This document shows positions 36,508 to 44,866 of a stretch of 64,000 nt of DNA, one piece after another. Both the position numbers and the translations under genes were made by a program. The stretch spans positions 124,001-188,000 of the forward strand of contig NZ_JBNAGK010000010.1 of NCBI RefSeq assembly GCF_049803835.1, read 5' to 3'. This DNA is from Pacificoceanicola sp049803835. Lineage in GTDB: Bacteria; Pseudomonadota; Alphaproteobacteria; Rhodobacterales; Rhodobacteraceae. How positions within the stretch are numbered: the stretch's first letter is position 1; every line of letters starts with the position of its first letter. Under the pieces are notes generated by a model. It was not told where the DNA came from. It saw only the letters and a list, made by a program, of their open reading frames with translations, and did not search any database.

Positions 36508-37808
36508 GGGCGCTGCTACGGAGCCTGATGGCGCTGGTCCTGCTTGCGGGCATGGCGCGGGCGGAGATTGCCGTGCAGGAGATCACAAGCGAGAGCGGCG
36601 TGACCGCCTGGTTGCTGGAGGATCACAGCCTGCCGCTCGTCACCCTGCGTTTCGCCTTCGAGGGCGGCAGCCGCGCGGACCCGGAGGGTTTGTCCGGCAC
36701 CGCCTACCTGATGTCGGGGCTGATGGACGAGGGCGCGGGGGAGATGGCTTCGGAAGCCTTCCTGTCGGCGGTGGACGACGCCGGGGCGGAGCTGTCGTTC
36801 TTCGTCCGGGACGGATACTTCGGCGGATCGCTCCGGGTGCTGCGCGAGGATGCGCCCGAGGCGCTGGCGCTGCTGAGCCTCGCGGTCACCGATCCGAGGT
36901 TCGACGAGGCCCCGGTCGAGCGCATCCGGCGGCAGATCCTCAGCAGCCTCGCGGCGCAGCAGGCCGACCCGCAGGCGCAGGCGAGCCTCGCCCGGGACCG
37001 GGCGCTTTATGGCGACCACCCGTTTGCCCGCAACCGCAAGGGTGACATGGCGGAACTGGCGCGGGTGACGCGGGCAGACCTGCACGCCTTCCACGCCGCG
37101 CAGTTCACCAGGGACCGGTTGCATGTGGCGGTCGTCGGAGCGGTTTCGGAGGCGGACCTCGCCGGGTGGCTCGACAGGGTGTTCGGCGCGTTGCCCGAAA
37201 CGGCCCCGGCGCAGGCCGCCGCGGTCCCCGAACCCACCTTCGGCCAGACCGTCCGCATCGCCGCGCCGACGCCATCGACGACCATCCTGATGACATGGCC
37301 CGCCCCGGCGCAGCGGGACGCGGATTTCCCGGTGGCGGCGGTGATGAACCACATCTTCGGGGCCGCGCCGATGTCCTCGCGCCTGTTCGACGAATTGCGC
37401 AACGCGCGGGGGCTGGTCTACGGCGTCAACACCGCGCTCGACCCGGAGGCGATCACGCCGCAGTTCCTGATCTCGACCCAGACCCGCACCGACCGGCTGG
37501 AGGAAACGCTGTCGGTGATCGACGCGGAACTGGCCCGTCTGGCGGAGGACGGGCCGGGCGCGGCGGAACTGGCGGAGGCGAAGGCCTATCTGTCCGGCGT
37601 GTTTTTCGTGCGCAACTTCGGCGGATCGGCGGCGGCGGCGGAAACGCTGCTCTCGCTCCAGATGGCAGGACTTGCGCCGCGCTACCTCGCCGACCGGGCG
37701 ACGCTGTACGACGGGGTGACGGCCGAAGACGTCAGGCGCTTTGCCGCGACGCTGGCGGCGATGAAGCCCGCCGTCCTGCTGATCGGGCCGGAGGCGGCGT
37801 CGAACTGA
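36504..37808 (+). CDS. Secreted M16 peptidase-like subunit lacking the zinc motif
   Basis: This 434-residue protein has a signal peptide (RSLMALVLLAGMARA) and an M16 fold, but the HxxEH position reads YLMSGLMDEG, so zinc cannot be bound. It keeps the partner-subunit motif LFDELRNARGLVYGV that helps substrate binding in inactive M16B subunits. It is expected to form a dimer with the preceding product. It is the last gene of the second island unit; the motif at 37829 lies just after it. Confidence 0.87.
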   Translation: MRALLRSLMALVLLAGMARAEIAVQEITSESGVTAWLLEDHSLPLVTLRFAFEGGSRADPEGLSGTAYLMSGLMDEGAGEMASEAFLSAVDDAGAELSFFVRDGYFGGSLRVLREDAPEALALLSLAVTDPRFDEAPVERIRRQILSSLAAQQADPQAQASLARDRALYGDHPFARNRKGDMAELARVTRADLHAFHAAQFTRDRLHVAVVGAVSEADLAGWLDRVFGALPETAPAQAAAVPEPTFGQTVRIAAPTPSTTILMTWPAPAQRDADFPVAAVMNHIFGAAPMSSRLFDELRNARGLVYGVNTALDPEAITPQFLISTQTRTDRLEETLSVIDAELARLAEDGPGAAELAEAKAYLSGVFFVRNFGGSAAAAETLLSLQMAGLAPRYLADRATLYDGVTAEDVRRFAATLAAMKPAVLLIGPEAASN

Positions 37809-37828
37809 GCCCGTGCATCGCAGCCCGC

Positions 37829-37844
37829 CCCAATTTTCGAGAAG
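37829..37844 (+). promoter_or_regulatory. Shared 16-bp island motif, copy 2
   Basis: CCCAATTTTCGAGAAG, identical to 25913-25928, stands 155 bp upstream of the gene at 38000. The distance to the start codon is nearly the same as for copy 1 (163 bp), while most of the surrounding sequence differs. Confidence 0.6.
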
Positions 37845-37999
37845 CGGGGGCACCTCAGGCGCGGTAGTCTGGACGATACGCCGGGGCCGATTTGCAGCCC
37901 GGTCGTCCGGCGGTTTTTCCGGCGCCCGCTGCGCGTGCAGGCGTGACATGGGAGTCCTGCGGTGCAGGCAGCACGGCGCCTCTTTGACAGGAGGACAGT

Positions 38000-38563
38000 A
38001 TGACGAAGACATTTTCGAAGGCTCACGCTCGCGCGGCCCTGTGGTTTGCCGGAGCGGCGATGGCCGGTCTGGCGGCCCTGCCCGCGGCGGCGGTGGAGAT
38101 CGGCGAGACCGTGGAGATCAAGATCGACGGTGCGCGGCTGATGGCGGAGGAGTCCAAGGATCGCGGCGCGGAGGCAGTGCAGAGTGTCACCAAGGTGGTC
38201 ATGGCGCTGATCGAGGGGATCGAGGAGAACAACGTCGAACAGATGAGCCGGGTCTATGGCGAGAACGAGGGCGCGATGTTCTACGGAGCCTCCGTCGCGC
38301 GGAAGATCCGGGGCACGAAGGATTTCGTTCTGGCCCAGAACCAGTGCCGCGAGACGCTGCTCACCGTCGACATCCAGCCGCGCGACATGCAGGTGCAATA
38401 TCTCGGCGACGTCGCCATCGCTACGCTGACCGGCACCAACGAGATGGTGACGCGGGACAACATGAAGGACGGCTCGACCTGGCGCTGGTCGCTGGTGATG
38501 CACGACGCGGGCGGCGGCGACTGGCGCGTGACGCACGAACATTACTCCTTCGAGCCGATGTAA
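38000..38563 (+). CDS. Secreted NTF2/SnoaL-fold-like protein, paralogue B
   Basis: This 187-residue protein has a signal peptide (ARAALWFAGAAMAGLAALPAAA) and aligns along its mature length with paralogue A at 26092: AVQSVTKVVMALIEG, RDMQVQYLGDVAIATLTG, STWRWSLVM and THEHYSF have counterparts in order. GAGGACAGT precedes the ATG. It stands alone after the M16 pair, with its own upstream motif and its own terminator, and marks the right end of the island. The function is unknown; it may bind, sequester or modify the product in the periplasm. Confidence 0.72.
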   Translation: MTKTFSKAHARAALWFAGAAMAGLAALPAAAVEIGETVEIKIDGARLMAEESKDRGAEAVQSVTKVVMALIEGIEENNVEQMSRVYGENEGAMFYGASVARKIRGTKDFVLAQNQCRETLLTVDIQPRDMQVQYLGDVAIATLTGTNEMVTRDNMKDGSTWRWSLVMHDAGGGDWRVTHEHYSFEPM

Positions 38564-38610
38564 CCGGCAAGGCCAAGGAACCACTCCCGAGGAACGAGAG
38601 GGGTGACGGG

Positions 38611-38647
38611 ACCGGGGTGCGTGACCTGCGCGCCCCGGTTTCTTTTT
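38611..38647 (+). terminator. Rho-independent terminator at the right end of the island
   Basis: ACCGGGG pairs with CCCCGGT, with additional inner pairing around GCG/CGC, followed by TTCTTTTT. It follows the paralogue B gene by 47 bp. Confidence 0.75.
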
Positions 38648-38714
38648 GGGCAATGCGGAGAGGGGGCCGGGATTGTCATGTAAATTTTGAAAGTCCATTT
38701 TGCTTATCGCCCTG

Positions 38715-38726
38715 TTTGCGTGCAAA
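38715..38726. promoter_or_regulatory. TTTGC-N2-GCAAA palindrome ahead of glcB
   Basis: TTTGCGTGCAAA is a palindrome 112 bp upstream of the malate synthase start. TTTGCAAA-like sites are used by ScfR/RamB-type regulators of acetate and propionate metabolism, so control of glcB by carbon source is plausible. The match is short. Confidence 0.35.
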
Positions 38727-38838
38727 TCTTTCCTGCCAAAGGGGGCCTTGCTCTGCTATGTCCTTTCGGGACATCGAGATTGTGCACATCGGCATACCGC
38801 CCTGCGACGGGCCGGGCGCCCCAGCCAAGGAGAACAGC

Positions 38839-40998
38839 GTGACTGAAGCTATCCAGCAAACCGACCGTCTTGACCGCGATGGATTGCAGGTTGCGGCGGA
38901 GCTTGCGGCGTTTATCGAAACGGACGTACTGCCGGGGACCGGGGTGGACGCCGGGGCGTTCTGGGCCGGGTTCTCGGCGCTGGCGCATGACTTCGGACCG
39001 AAGAACAAGGCGCTTCTGGACAAGCGCGAGACCATCCAGGCCAAGATCGACGCCTGGCACAAGGCGCGGCGCGGCCATGCGCATGACCGTGTGGTCTACA
39101 AGGCGTTCCTGCAGGATATCGGCTATATCGTGCCGGAAGGCGGCGATTTCTCCATCGAGACGTCCAACGTCGATCCGGAGATCGCCGAGGTTCCGGGGCC
39201 GCAGCTGGTGGTGCCGGTGACCAACGCCCGCTTCGTGCTGAACGCGGCAAATGCGCGGTGGGGCAGTTTCTATGACGGTCTTTACGGCACGGATGCCATG
39301 GGCCCGGTTGTCTCCGGTCCGTTCGACGACGGGCGCGGGGCGCGTGTGGTGGCGCGGGCGGCTGTGTTCCTCGACGACATCTTCCCGCTGACCGGCACGA
39401 GCCACGCCAAGGCGGAAGCCTATTCCGTCAAGGACGGTGCCCTGTCGGTGGACGGCTCCGCCCTCAAAACGCCGGCGGCCTTCGTGGGCTATACCGGCGA
39501 CGCGGCGTCCCCGTCCTCCGTTCTGCTGCGCAACAACGGGCTGCACGTGGAACTGGTGTTCGACAAGAGCCACCCCATCGGCAAGACAAACGCCTCCGGA
39601 CTCGCGGATGTGCGGCTCGAATCGGCCATGTCGGCGATCATCGACTGCGAGGATTCCGTGGCCTGTGTGGATGCGGAAGAGAAAACCCAAGCCTACCGCA
39701 ACTGGCTCGGCCTGATGAAGGGCGATCTGGAGGATACCTTCGTCAAGGGCGGCAAGGAGATGACCCGGCGGCTGAACGGCGACCGGGCCTTTACCGCGCC
39801 GGATGGCTCGGAGCTGACCCTCAAGGGGCGCGCGCTGCTGCTGGTGCGCAACGTTGGCCACCTGATGACCAACCCGGCGATCCTGACAAAGGATGGCAGC
39901 GAGATCTACGAGGGGCTGATGGACGCCATGGTCACGGTGCTGATCGCGCTGCATGACCTGAAGAAGACGCAAGGCCCGCGCAACTCCGTGGCCGGGTCGG
40001 TCTATGTGGTCAAGCCGAAGATGCACGGGCCGGAGGAGGTCGCCTTTGCCGATGCGATCTTCACCCATGTGGAACAGGTGCTCGGCCTGCCGCAGTACAC
40101 CGTCAAGCTCGGCATCATGGACGAGGAACGGCGGACTTCGGTGAACCTCAAGGAATGCATCCGGGCGGCGAAGCATCGGGTGTGTTTCATCAACACCGGC
40201 TTCCTCGACCGCACTGGCGACGAAATCCACACGTCGATGGAGGCCGGGCCCTTCTCCCGCAAGGATTTCATCAAGCGCAAGAGCTGGATCGGCGCCTACG
40301 AGAATCAGAACGTCGACATCGGCCTCGAATGCGGCCTGATGGGCAAGGCGCAGATCGGCAAGGGCATGTGGGCGCAGCCGGACAGCATGGCGGCGATGCT
40401 GGAGCAGAAGATCGAGCATCCGCGCTCCGGGGCGACCTGCGCCTGGGTGCCGTCGCCCACCGCCGCGACGCTGCACGCCACGCATTACCACAAGGTGGAT
40501 GTGAAGGCGGTTCAGGCGAAGCTGGCGAAGGGCGGACGGCGGGCCTATGTGGAGGCGCTGCTCGACATTCCGCTCGCCGCCTATCGCAAGTGGACGCCGG
40601 AGCAGATCCGCCGCGAGGTGGAGAACAACGCGCAGGGTATCCTCGGCTACGTGGTGCGCTGGATCGACCAGGGTGTGGGCTGTTCCAAGGTGCCGGACAT
40701 CAACGATGTCGGCCTGATGGAAGACCGCGCCACCTGCCGCATCAGCGCCCAGCACATCGCCAACTGGCTGCATCACGGCGTGGTCTCGCGGCAGGAAGTC
40801 AGCCAGATCATGCAGCAGATGGCCGAAGTGGTGGATCGCCAGAACGCCGGCGATCCGGCCTATGTGCCGATGGCCCCCTCCTTCGAGGGCATCGCCTACA
40901 AGGCCGCCTGCGATCTGGTGTTCGAGGGCCGCGAGCAGCCGTCGGGCTACACGGAGCCGGTGCTGCACCGGCGGCGGCTGGAGCTGAAGGCGCAGTAA
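38839..40998 (+). CDS. glcB: Malate synthase G
   Basis: This 719-residue protein has the usual size for isoform G and its typical segments: PNNARWGSFYD-like (NAANARWGSFYDGLYGTD), CEDSVACVDAE, GPRNSVAGSVYVVKPKMHGPEE, GIMDEERRTSVNLKECI and GKGMWAQPDSM. It condenses glyoxylate with acetyl-CoA to malate in the cytoplasm. The GTG at 38839 has AAGGAG 6 bp upstream and matches the N terminus of homologues; upstream in-frame sequence belongs to the noncoding gap. It is not part of the preceding island, from which it is separated by a terminator. Confidence 0.95.
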   Translation: MTEAIQQTDRLDRDGLQVAAELAAFIETDVLPGTGVDAGAFWAGFSALAHDFGPKNKALLDKRETIQAKIDAWHKARRGHAHDRVVYKAFLQDIGYIVPEGGDFSIETSNVDPEIAEVPGPQLVVPVTNARFVLNAANARWGSFYDGLYGTDAMGPVVSGPFDDGRGARVVARAAVFLDDIFPLTGTSHAKAEAYSVKDGALSVDGSALKTPAAFVGYTGDAASPSSVLLRNNGLHVELVFDKSHPIGKTNASGLADVRLESAMSAIIDCEDSVACVDAEEKTQAYRNWLGLMKGDLEDTFVKGGKEMTRRLNGDRAFTAPDGSELTLKGRALLLVRNVGHLMTNPAILTKDGSEIYEGLMDAMVTVLIALHDLKKTQGPRNSVAGSVYVVKPKMHGPEEVAFADAIFTHVEQVLGLPQYTVKLGIMDEERRTSVNLKECIRAAKHRVCFINTGFLDRTGDEIHTSMEAGPFSRKDFIKRKSWIGAYENQNVDIGLECGLMGKAQIGKGMWAQPDSMAAMLEQKIEHPRSGATCAWVPSPTAATLHATHYHKVDVKAVQAKLAKGGRRAYVEALLDIPLAAYRKWTPEQIRREVENNAQGILGYVVRWIDQGVGCSKVPDINDVGLMEDRATCRISAQHIANWLHHGVVSRQEVSQIMQQMAEVVDRQNAGDPAYVPMAPSFEGIAYKAACDLVFEGREQPSGYTEPVLHRRRLELKAQ

Positions 40999-41004
40999 GG
41001 GGAC

Positions 41005-41036
41005 ACGGCGGGCGGAAGGCCCGCCGTTTTCGTTTT
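41005..41036 (+). terminator. Rho-independent terminator after glcB
   Basis: CGGCGGGC (41006-41013) pairs with GCCCGCCG (41019-41026), followed by TTTTCGTTTT. Confidence 0.87.
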
Positions 41037-41151
41037 GCGGTGAAAGCCTGCCCGCCGTGCCGATTTTGTCACCCCCCGTCGCGGCACCCCGCCGCAGGCT
41101 CTGCTTGTCCTTGACCACGCCGCGCGGAGAGGAAACAAAGAGGGCAAGCAT

Positions 41152-41220
41152 GACTGAACCGATTGGTTCAGTCCGGCGGCGCCAACGTGTTTTGACAGGG
41201 TCGGACCGGGGCGCTACCAA
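41152..41220 (+). promoter_or_regulatory. TetR-type operator and promoter of the tolC-like gene
   Basis: GACTGAACC-gatt-GGTTCAGTC (41152-41173) is a perfect 9-bp palindrome of the same type as the sites around the tetR gene at 46 kb. About 18 bp further on are TTGACA (41192-41197) and TACCAA (41215-41220) with 17-bp spacing, a promoter candidate 33 bp ahead of the start. The operator thus lies just upstream of the -35 element. Confidence 0.65.
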
Positions 41221-41253
41221 GACGAGAGTGACCAGAGGCACGGAGTGGGGCGG

Positions 41254-42672
41254 ATGTTGGGCAAGTTCGGACAGGAACGGTTTCGCCGGGGTATGACCCG
41301 CCTTGCCGGAGCGGCGCTTGTCACGGTGCTGATGCACGGGACCGCGATGGCGGAGACGCTCGCGGCGGCCATGACTTCCGCCTACAACCACAGCGGCCTT
41401 CTGGAACAGAACCGCGCGGTGCTGCGGGCGGCGGACGAGGATGTGGCGATTGCCATGGCGGCGCTGCGCCCGACGCTGAGCTGGTCGGCCCAGATGCAGC
41501 GCAGCTTCGGCTATTCCAAGTCCGTGCAAGGCGCGAGCCGGGTGAACACCACGGAAACGACGCTGGCGCTGGTCGCCAGTTACACGCTGTTCGATTTCGG
41601 CGCGGGCAAGCTGGCGCTGGAAGGGGCCAAGGAGACGGTGCTCGCCACCCGCGAGGCGCTGATCTCGGTCGAGCAGCAGGTGCTGTTCGCCGCCGCGTCC
41701 GCCTTCCTCAACGTGCGCCGTGCCGAGGCCATCGTCAACCTGCGGGAAAACAACGTCCGCGTCATCACCACCGAACTCCGCGCCGCCCGCGACCGCTTCG
41801 AGGTGGGTGAGGTCACGCGCACCGACGTGGCGCTGGCCGAGGCGAGCCTCGCCTCCGCGCGCAGCGCGCTGGCCGGGGCGCAGGGTGATCTGGAGATTGC
41901 GCGGGCGAATTACACTTCCGTGGTCGGCCACAAGCCGGGCCGCCTGCAGGCGCCGGGCTCGCTGCCGCGCTTGCCGTCCGAGCAGAACGGGCAGGCGACG
42001 GCGTTGCAGATCCACCCGGACCTGCGGCAGATCCAGCACGAGATCCTTGCCTTCGAACTCGCCATCAAGGAGGCCGAGGCGGCCATGAAGCCGGTGATCA
42101 GCCTGTCCGGGCGGCTTGGCGCGACGGATTCGCTGAACAACGGTACCTATTCGCGCACCGGCAGCATCACGCTCGGCGCGGAGGGGCCGATCTATCAGGG
42201 CGGCCGGCTGAGTTCCCTCGTCCGCAAGGTCAAGGCGCAGCGCGATCAGGCGCGGGGCCGTCTGCATTCCACGCGTCACGGCATCACGCAGGATGTCTCC
42301 ACCGCCTATGCCACCCTCGCCGTCGCCATCGCCGGCATCGAGGCGAGCGAGCGGCAGGTGCGGGCGGCGCAGGTGGCGTTCAACGGCGTGCGCGAGGAAG
42401 CCTCGCTTGGGGCGCGGACCACCTTCGACGTGCTGCAGGCGGAGCAGGACCTGCTCGACGCCCGCGCCGGGCTGATCTCGGCGACCATCGACCGCCATGT
42501 GGCGGCCTACCAGGTGCTCGCTGCGCTGGGCCTGCTGACCGCGCAGCAGCTGCAGCTGGATGTCGTGCAATACGATCCGGCGCAGTATTACAACCTGGTC
42601 AAGACCGCGCCGACCGCCCGCAGCAAGCAGGGCCAGCAGCTGGACCGCGTCCTTAAGAGCCTGAGCAAGTAA
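41254..42672 (+). CDS. TolC-family outer membrane efflux protein
   Basis: This 472-residue protein has a signal peptide (GMTRLAGAALVTVLMHGTAMA-E) and the repeated TolC pattern of two structural halves: ANYTSVVGHKPGRL at the end of the first and FDVLQAEQDLLDARAGLISA in the second. It forms the trimeric outer-membrane channel for type I secretion and RND/MFS efflux. ATG 41254 has GGAG 8 bp ahead; a GTG at 41245 overlaps this site and is less likely. It could also serve the RND exporter of the island, but that exporter lacks an adaptor, so this link is only a possibility. A perfect TetR-type palindrome lies upstream. Confidence 0.9.
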   Translation: MLGKFGQERFRRGMTRLAGAALVTVLMHGTAMAETLAAAMTSAYNHSGLLEQNRAVLRAADEDVAIAMAALRPTLSWSAQMQRSFGYSKSVQGASRVNTTETTLALVASYTLFDFGAGKLALEGAKETVLATREALISVEQQVLFAAASAFLNVRRAEAIVNLRENNVRVITTELRAARDRFEVGEVTRTDVALAEASLASARSALAGAQGDLEIARANYTSVVGHKPGRLQAPGSLPRLPSEQNGQATALQIHPDLRQIQHEILAFELAIKEAEAAMKPVISLSGRLGATDSLNNGTYSRTGSITLGAEGPIYQGGRLSSLVRKVKAQRDQARGRLHSTRHGITQDVSTAYATLAVAIAGIEASERQVRAAQVAFNGVREEASLGARTTFDVLQAEQDLLDARAGLISATIDRHVAAYQVLAALGLLTAQQLQLDVVQYDPAQYYNLVKTAPTARSKQGQQLDRVLKSLSK

Positions 42673-42684
42673 GGCGGGCGCCGC

Positions 42685-43500
42685 TCAGACCAGCGGCACC
42701 GTCATGTCCGCGATGAGGTCCCCCGTCGCGGGCGTGATGCCGCGCCACCAGCGGAAGCTCTCCGCCGCCTGCTCGACCAGCATCCCGACGCCATCGGCGA
42801 CATGCGGCACCCCGGCGTCCCGTGCGGCGGCGAGGAACGGCGTCAGCCCCTTGCCGTAGGTCAGGTCATAGGCCAGCGCACAGCCGTCGAAGACGCCCCG
42901 GGGCAGGGCAGGGCAGCTGCCGGTCAGGCTCGACGAGGTGCCGTTGATGACGATGTCGAAGCCGCCGCATTCCACCGGATCGCAGAGCGTGACCATGCCG
43001 TAATCGGCCATCATCTCGGCCAGAGCGGCGGCCTTGTCCGGGGTGCGGTTGAGCAGCGACAGCTCGTCCGGCTGGGCCTGCAGGAACGGCAGCAGCACGC
43101 CGCGCACCGCGCCTCCGGCCCCCAGCATCAGGATGCGCTTGCCCGCCAGCGGCGTGTGCAGGTTGTCCTGAATGTCGCGGGTCAGGCCGATGCCGTCGGA
43201 GTTGTGCGCCTCGATCGCGCCGTCGGAGAACCGCAGCGTGTTGGCCGAGCCCGCGAGCCGGGCGTCATCGGTGGCGGTGCCGGCGATCGCGAAGGCGTCG
43301 ATCTTGAACGGCGCGGTGACGTTGCAGCCCTTGCCGCCCGCGTCGCGGAACCTCTGCACGGCGTCGGCGAACCCGCCGAGCGGGGCCTCGATCTTGTCAT
43401 ACGCCATGTCCTGGCCCGACAGCGCGGCAAACCGGCCGTGGATCATCGGGGATTTGGACTGGGCAACGGGGTTGCCGAAAACGGCGTAATGATCGGTCAT
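42685..43500 (-). CDS. aroE: Shikimate dehydrogenase
   Basis: This 271-residue protein has the AroE pattern: NPVAQSKSPMIHGRFA at the N terminus with the substrate-binding serines, GCNVTAPFK with the catalytic Lys, HNSDGIGL, the NADP-binding LMLGAGGAVRG, and a late DGVGMLVEQAA. It reduces 3-dehydroshikimate to shikimate with NADPH in aromatic amino acid synthesis. It is convergent with the tolC-like gene (12 bp apart) and lies 88 bp downstream of serB on the same strand. Confidence 0.95.
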   Translation of the reverse strand: MTDHYAVFGNPVAQSKSPMIHGRFAALSGQDMAYDKIEAPLGGFADAVQRFRDAGGKGCNVTAPFKIDAFAIAGTATDDARLAGSANTLRFSDGAIEAHNSDGIGLTRDIQDNLHTPLAGKRILMLGAGGAVRGVLLPFLQAQPDELSLLNRTPDKAAALAEMMADYGMVTLCDPVECGGFDIVINGTSSSLTGSCPALPRGVFDGCALAYDLTYGKGLTPFLAAARDAGVPHVADGVGMLVEQAAESFRWWRGITPATGDLIADMTVPLV

Positions 43501-43588
43501 GGCGGGCCTCCTCGCGGGCGCTGTTTGCGCTTTTGGGCGGCGGGCGTCAATGCGGTGGATCGAGAAGGCCGCGCCTGCCCTGCCGGAT

Positions 43589-44458
43589 TCAGGGCGAGAC
43601 GAATGCGCTCCGCGCGTAGCCCTGCAGGAAGAGCAACGCCGTCAGGTCGCCGTGGTTTACCCGGCAATCGCTCTGCTCCTGCACCATCGGCTTGGCATGG
43701 AGCGCCACGCCCAGACCCGCGCGGCCCAGCATCCCGAGGTCGTTGGCCCCGTCGCCCACGGCGATGACGTCGGCCTCGGAGATGCCCAGCCGGGTGGTGA
43801 TCTGCTCCAGCGCCTCGACCTTGGCCTCGCGGCCAAGGATCGGGCGGCCGACCTCGCCGGTCAGCGTGCCATTCTCGATCAACAGCGTGTTTGCCCGGTT
43901 CTCGTCGAAGCCGAGCATGGCGGAGACGCGGGTGGTGAAGGCGGTGAACCCGCCGGAGACCAGCGCGGCGTGACTGCCGTTCGCCTTCATCGTGGCAATC
44001 AGCTCCGGTCCGCCGGGCATGAGGGTGATGCGCTCGGCAACGACCGTGTCGATGACCGACTCCGGCAGGCCCTTGAGGAGGGCGACGCGCTCGGTCAGGG
44101 CGCCTTCGAAGTCGAGCTCGCCATTCATCGCCCGCGCCGTGATGGCCTTCACATGCGCCCCGACGCCGGCCACCTCCGCCAGCTCGTCGATGCATTCCTG
44201 CTGGATCATGGTGCTGTCCATGTCGGCGAGGACCATCCGCTTGCGGCGGTTGGCGACGGGCAGGATGTTGAGGTCGGCCTGATCGGCGATGGAGGCGCGG
44301 ACCTCGGCGAGGTTCGTCGGGGTCGTCTCCACCGGGAATTCCGCGGCCTCGTCCGGCGAGAGCCAGAGGGCATCGCCGCCGCCGAAGGCATTGCGCAGGC
44401 TGTCCACAAGGGCGGCGTCCAGCGTGCCGGGTTTGGCGATCAGGGAGACGATGTACAT
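43589..44458 (-). CDS. serB: Phosphoserine phosphatase
   Basis: This 289-residue HAD enzyme has an N-terminal ACT-like region (residues 1-75), motif I ADMDSTMI with the two catalytic Asp, motif II VSGGFTAF, and motif III GDGANDLGML, as in SerB. It releases serine from phosphoserine in the last step of serine synthesis. A very long alternative frame on the same strand overlaps it but has no family features and is a shadow. Confidence 0.95.
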   Translation of the reverse strand: MYIVSLIAKPGTLDAALVDSLRNAFGGGDALWLSPDEAAEFPVETTPTNLAEVRASIADQADLNILPVANRRKRMVLADMDSTMIQQECIDELAEVAGVGAHVKAITARAMNGELDFEGALTERVALLKGLPESVIDTVVAERITLMPGGPELIATMKANGSHAALVSGGFTAFTTRVSAMLGFDENRANTLLIENGTLTGEVGRPILGREAKVEALEQITTRLGISEADVIAVGDGANDLGMLGRAGLGVALHAKPMVQEQSDCRVNHGDLTALLFLQGYARSAFVSP

Positions 44459-44866
44459 GGGCGGTCCTCGCGCGTGGGGTGCGCGGGGCTTTTGCCATGC
44501 GGCGGGCGAGGCGTCCAGATGGGATGCCGGGCGGGGGACCGTGCGGTGGGGTAGGGATCGCTTAACCGCCGTGGCGCAATTTCATTCGCGGTTGACCACG
44601 GAAGAACAGGATCAGTCTCCCGAAGCCTTTCGGGATCGCGATCTCATCAGGCAGGGCGGGTGACGCCGCCCTTTGGAGGCCGGGACTGACACCCCGGCAC
44701 CCGATCCGCATCTGGCGGCCGCCATTTTCCGAAACTTCACAGGTTTGTAGAGAAAGCAGCGCTTTCGGCAGTCCGGTCGGCTTCGGTCCGGACCCGTCGG
44801 CGCGTCTGGCGCCGATTTCTTGAAAAGAAATCGGTCCGAAATCTTTTCAAGATTTCGGGTCATCGC
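44459..44866. other. Intergenic region with double hairpin between mbfA and serB
   Basis: No credible gene is seen here. Two perfect adjacent hairpins lie close to the end of mbfA: CCGATTTCTT-gaa-AAGAAATCGG (44812-44834) and CCGAAATCTT-ttc-AAGATTTCGG (44836-44858). Each has a 10-bp stem and they are near-complements of one another, so a larger cruciform is also possible. Their position 9 bp after the mbfA stop suggests a transcription stop or mRNA protection for that gene, though there is no T tract. The rest, to 44459, should hold the serB promoter; I could not pick a convincing one. Confidence 0.55.

Noticed and set aside
15171..38563. Possibility that the island is an integrated mobile element
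   Set aside because: No integrase, transposase, tRNA or flanking direct repeat was seen; horizontal origin remains possible but is not shown by this window.
38704..42570. Antisense frame of about 1290 codons opposite glcB and tolC
   Set aside because: It spans two well-supported genes and their terminator and has no family features.
43497..44498. Minus-strand frame overlapping serB in another phase
   Set aside because: serB has intact HAD motifs in its own frame; this frame is Arg/Pro-rich without motifs.
44612..44863. 83-codon minus-strand frame between mbfA and serB
   Set aside because: Its first part lies within the double hairpin, and it has no ribosome site or family features.
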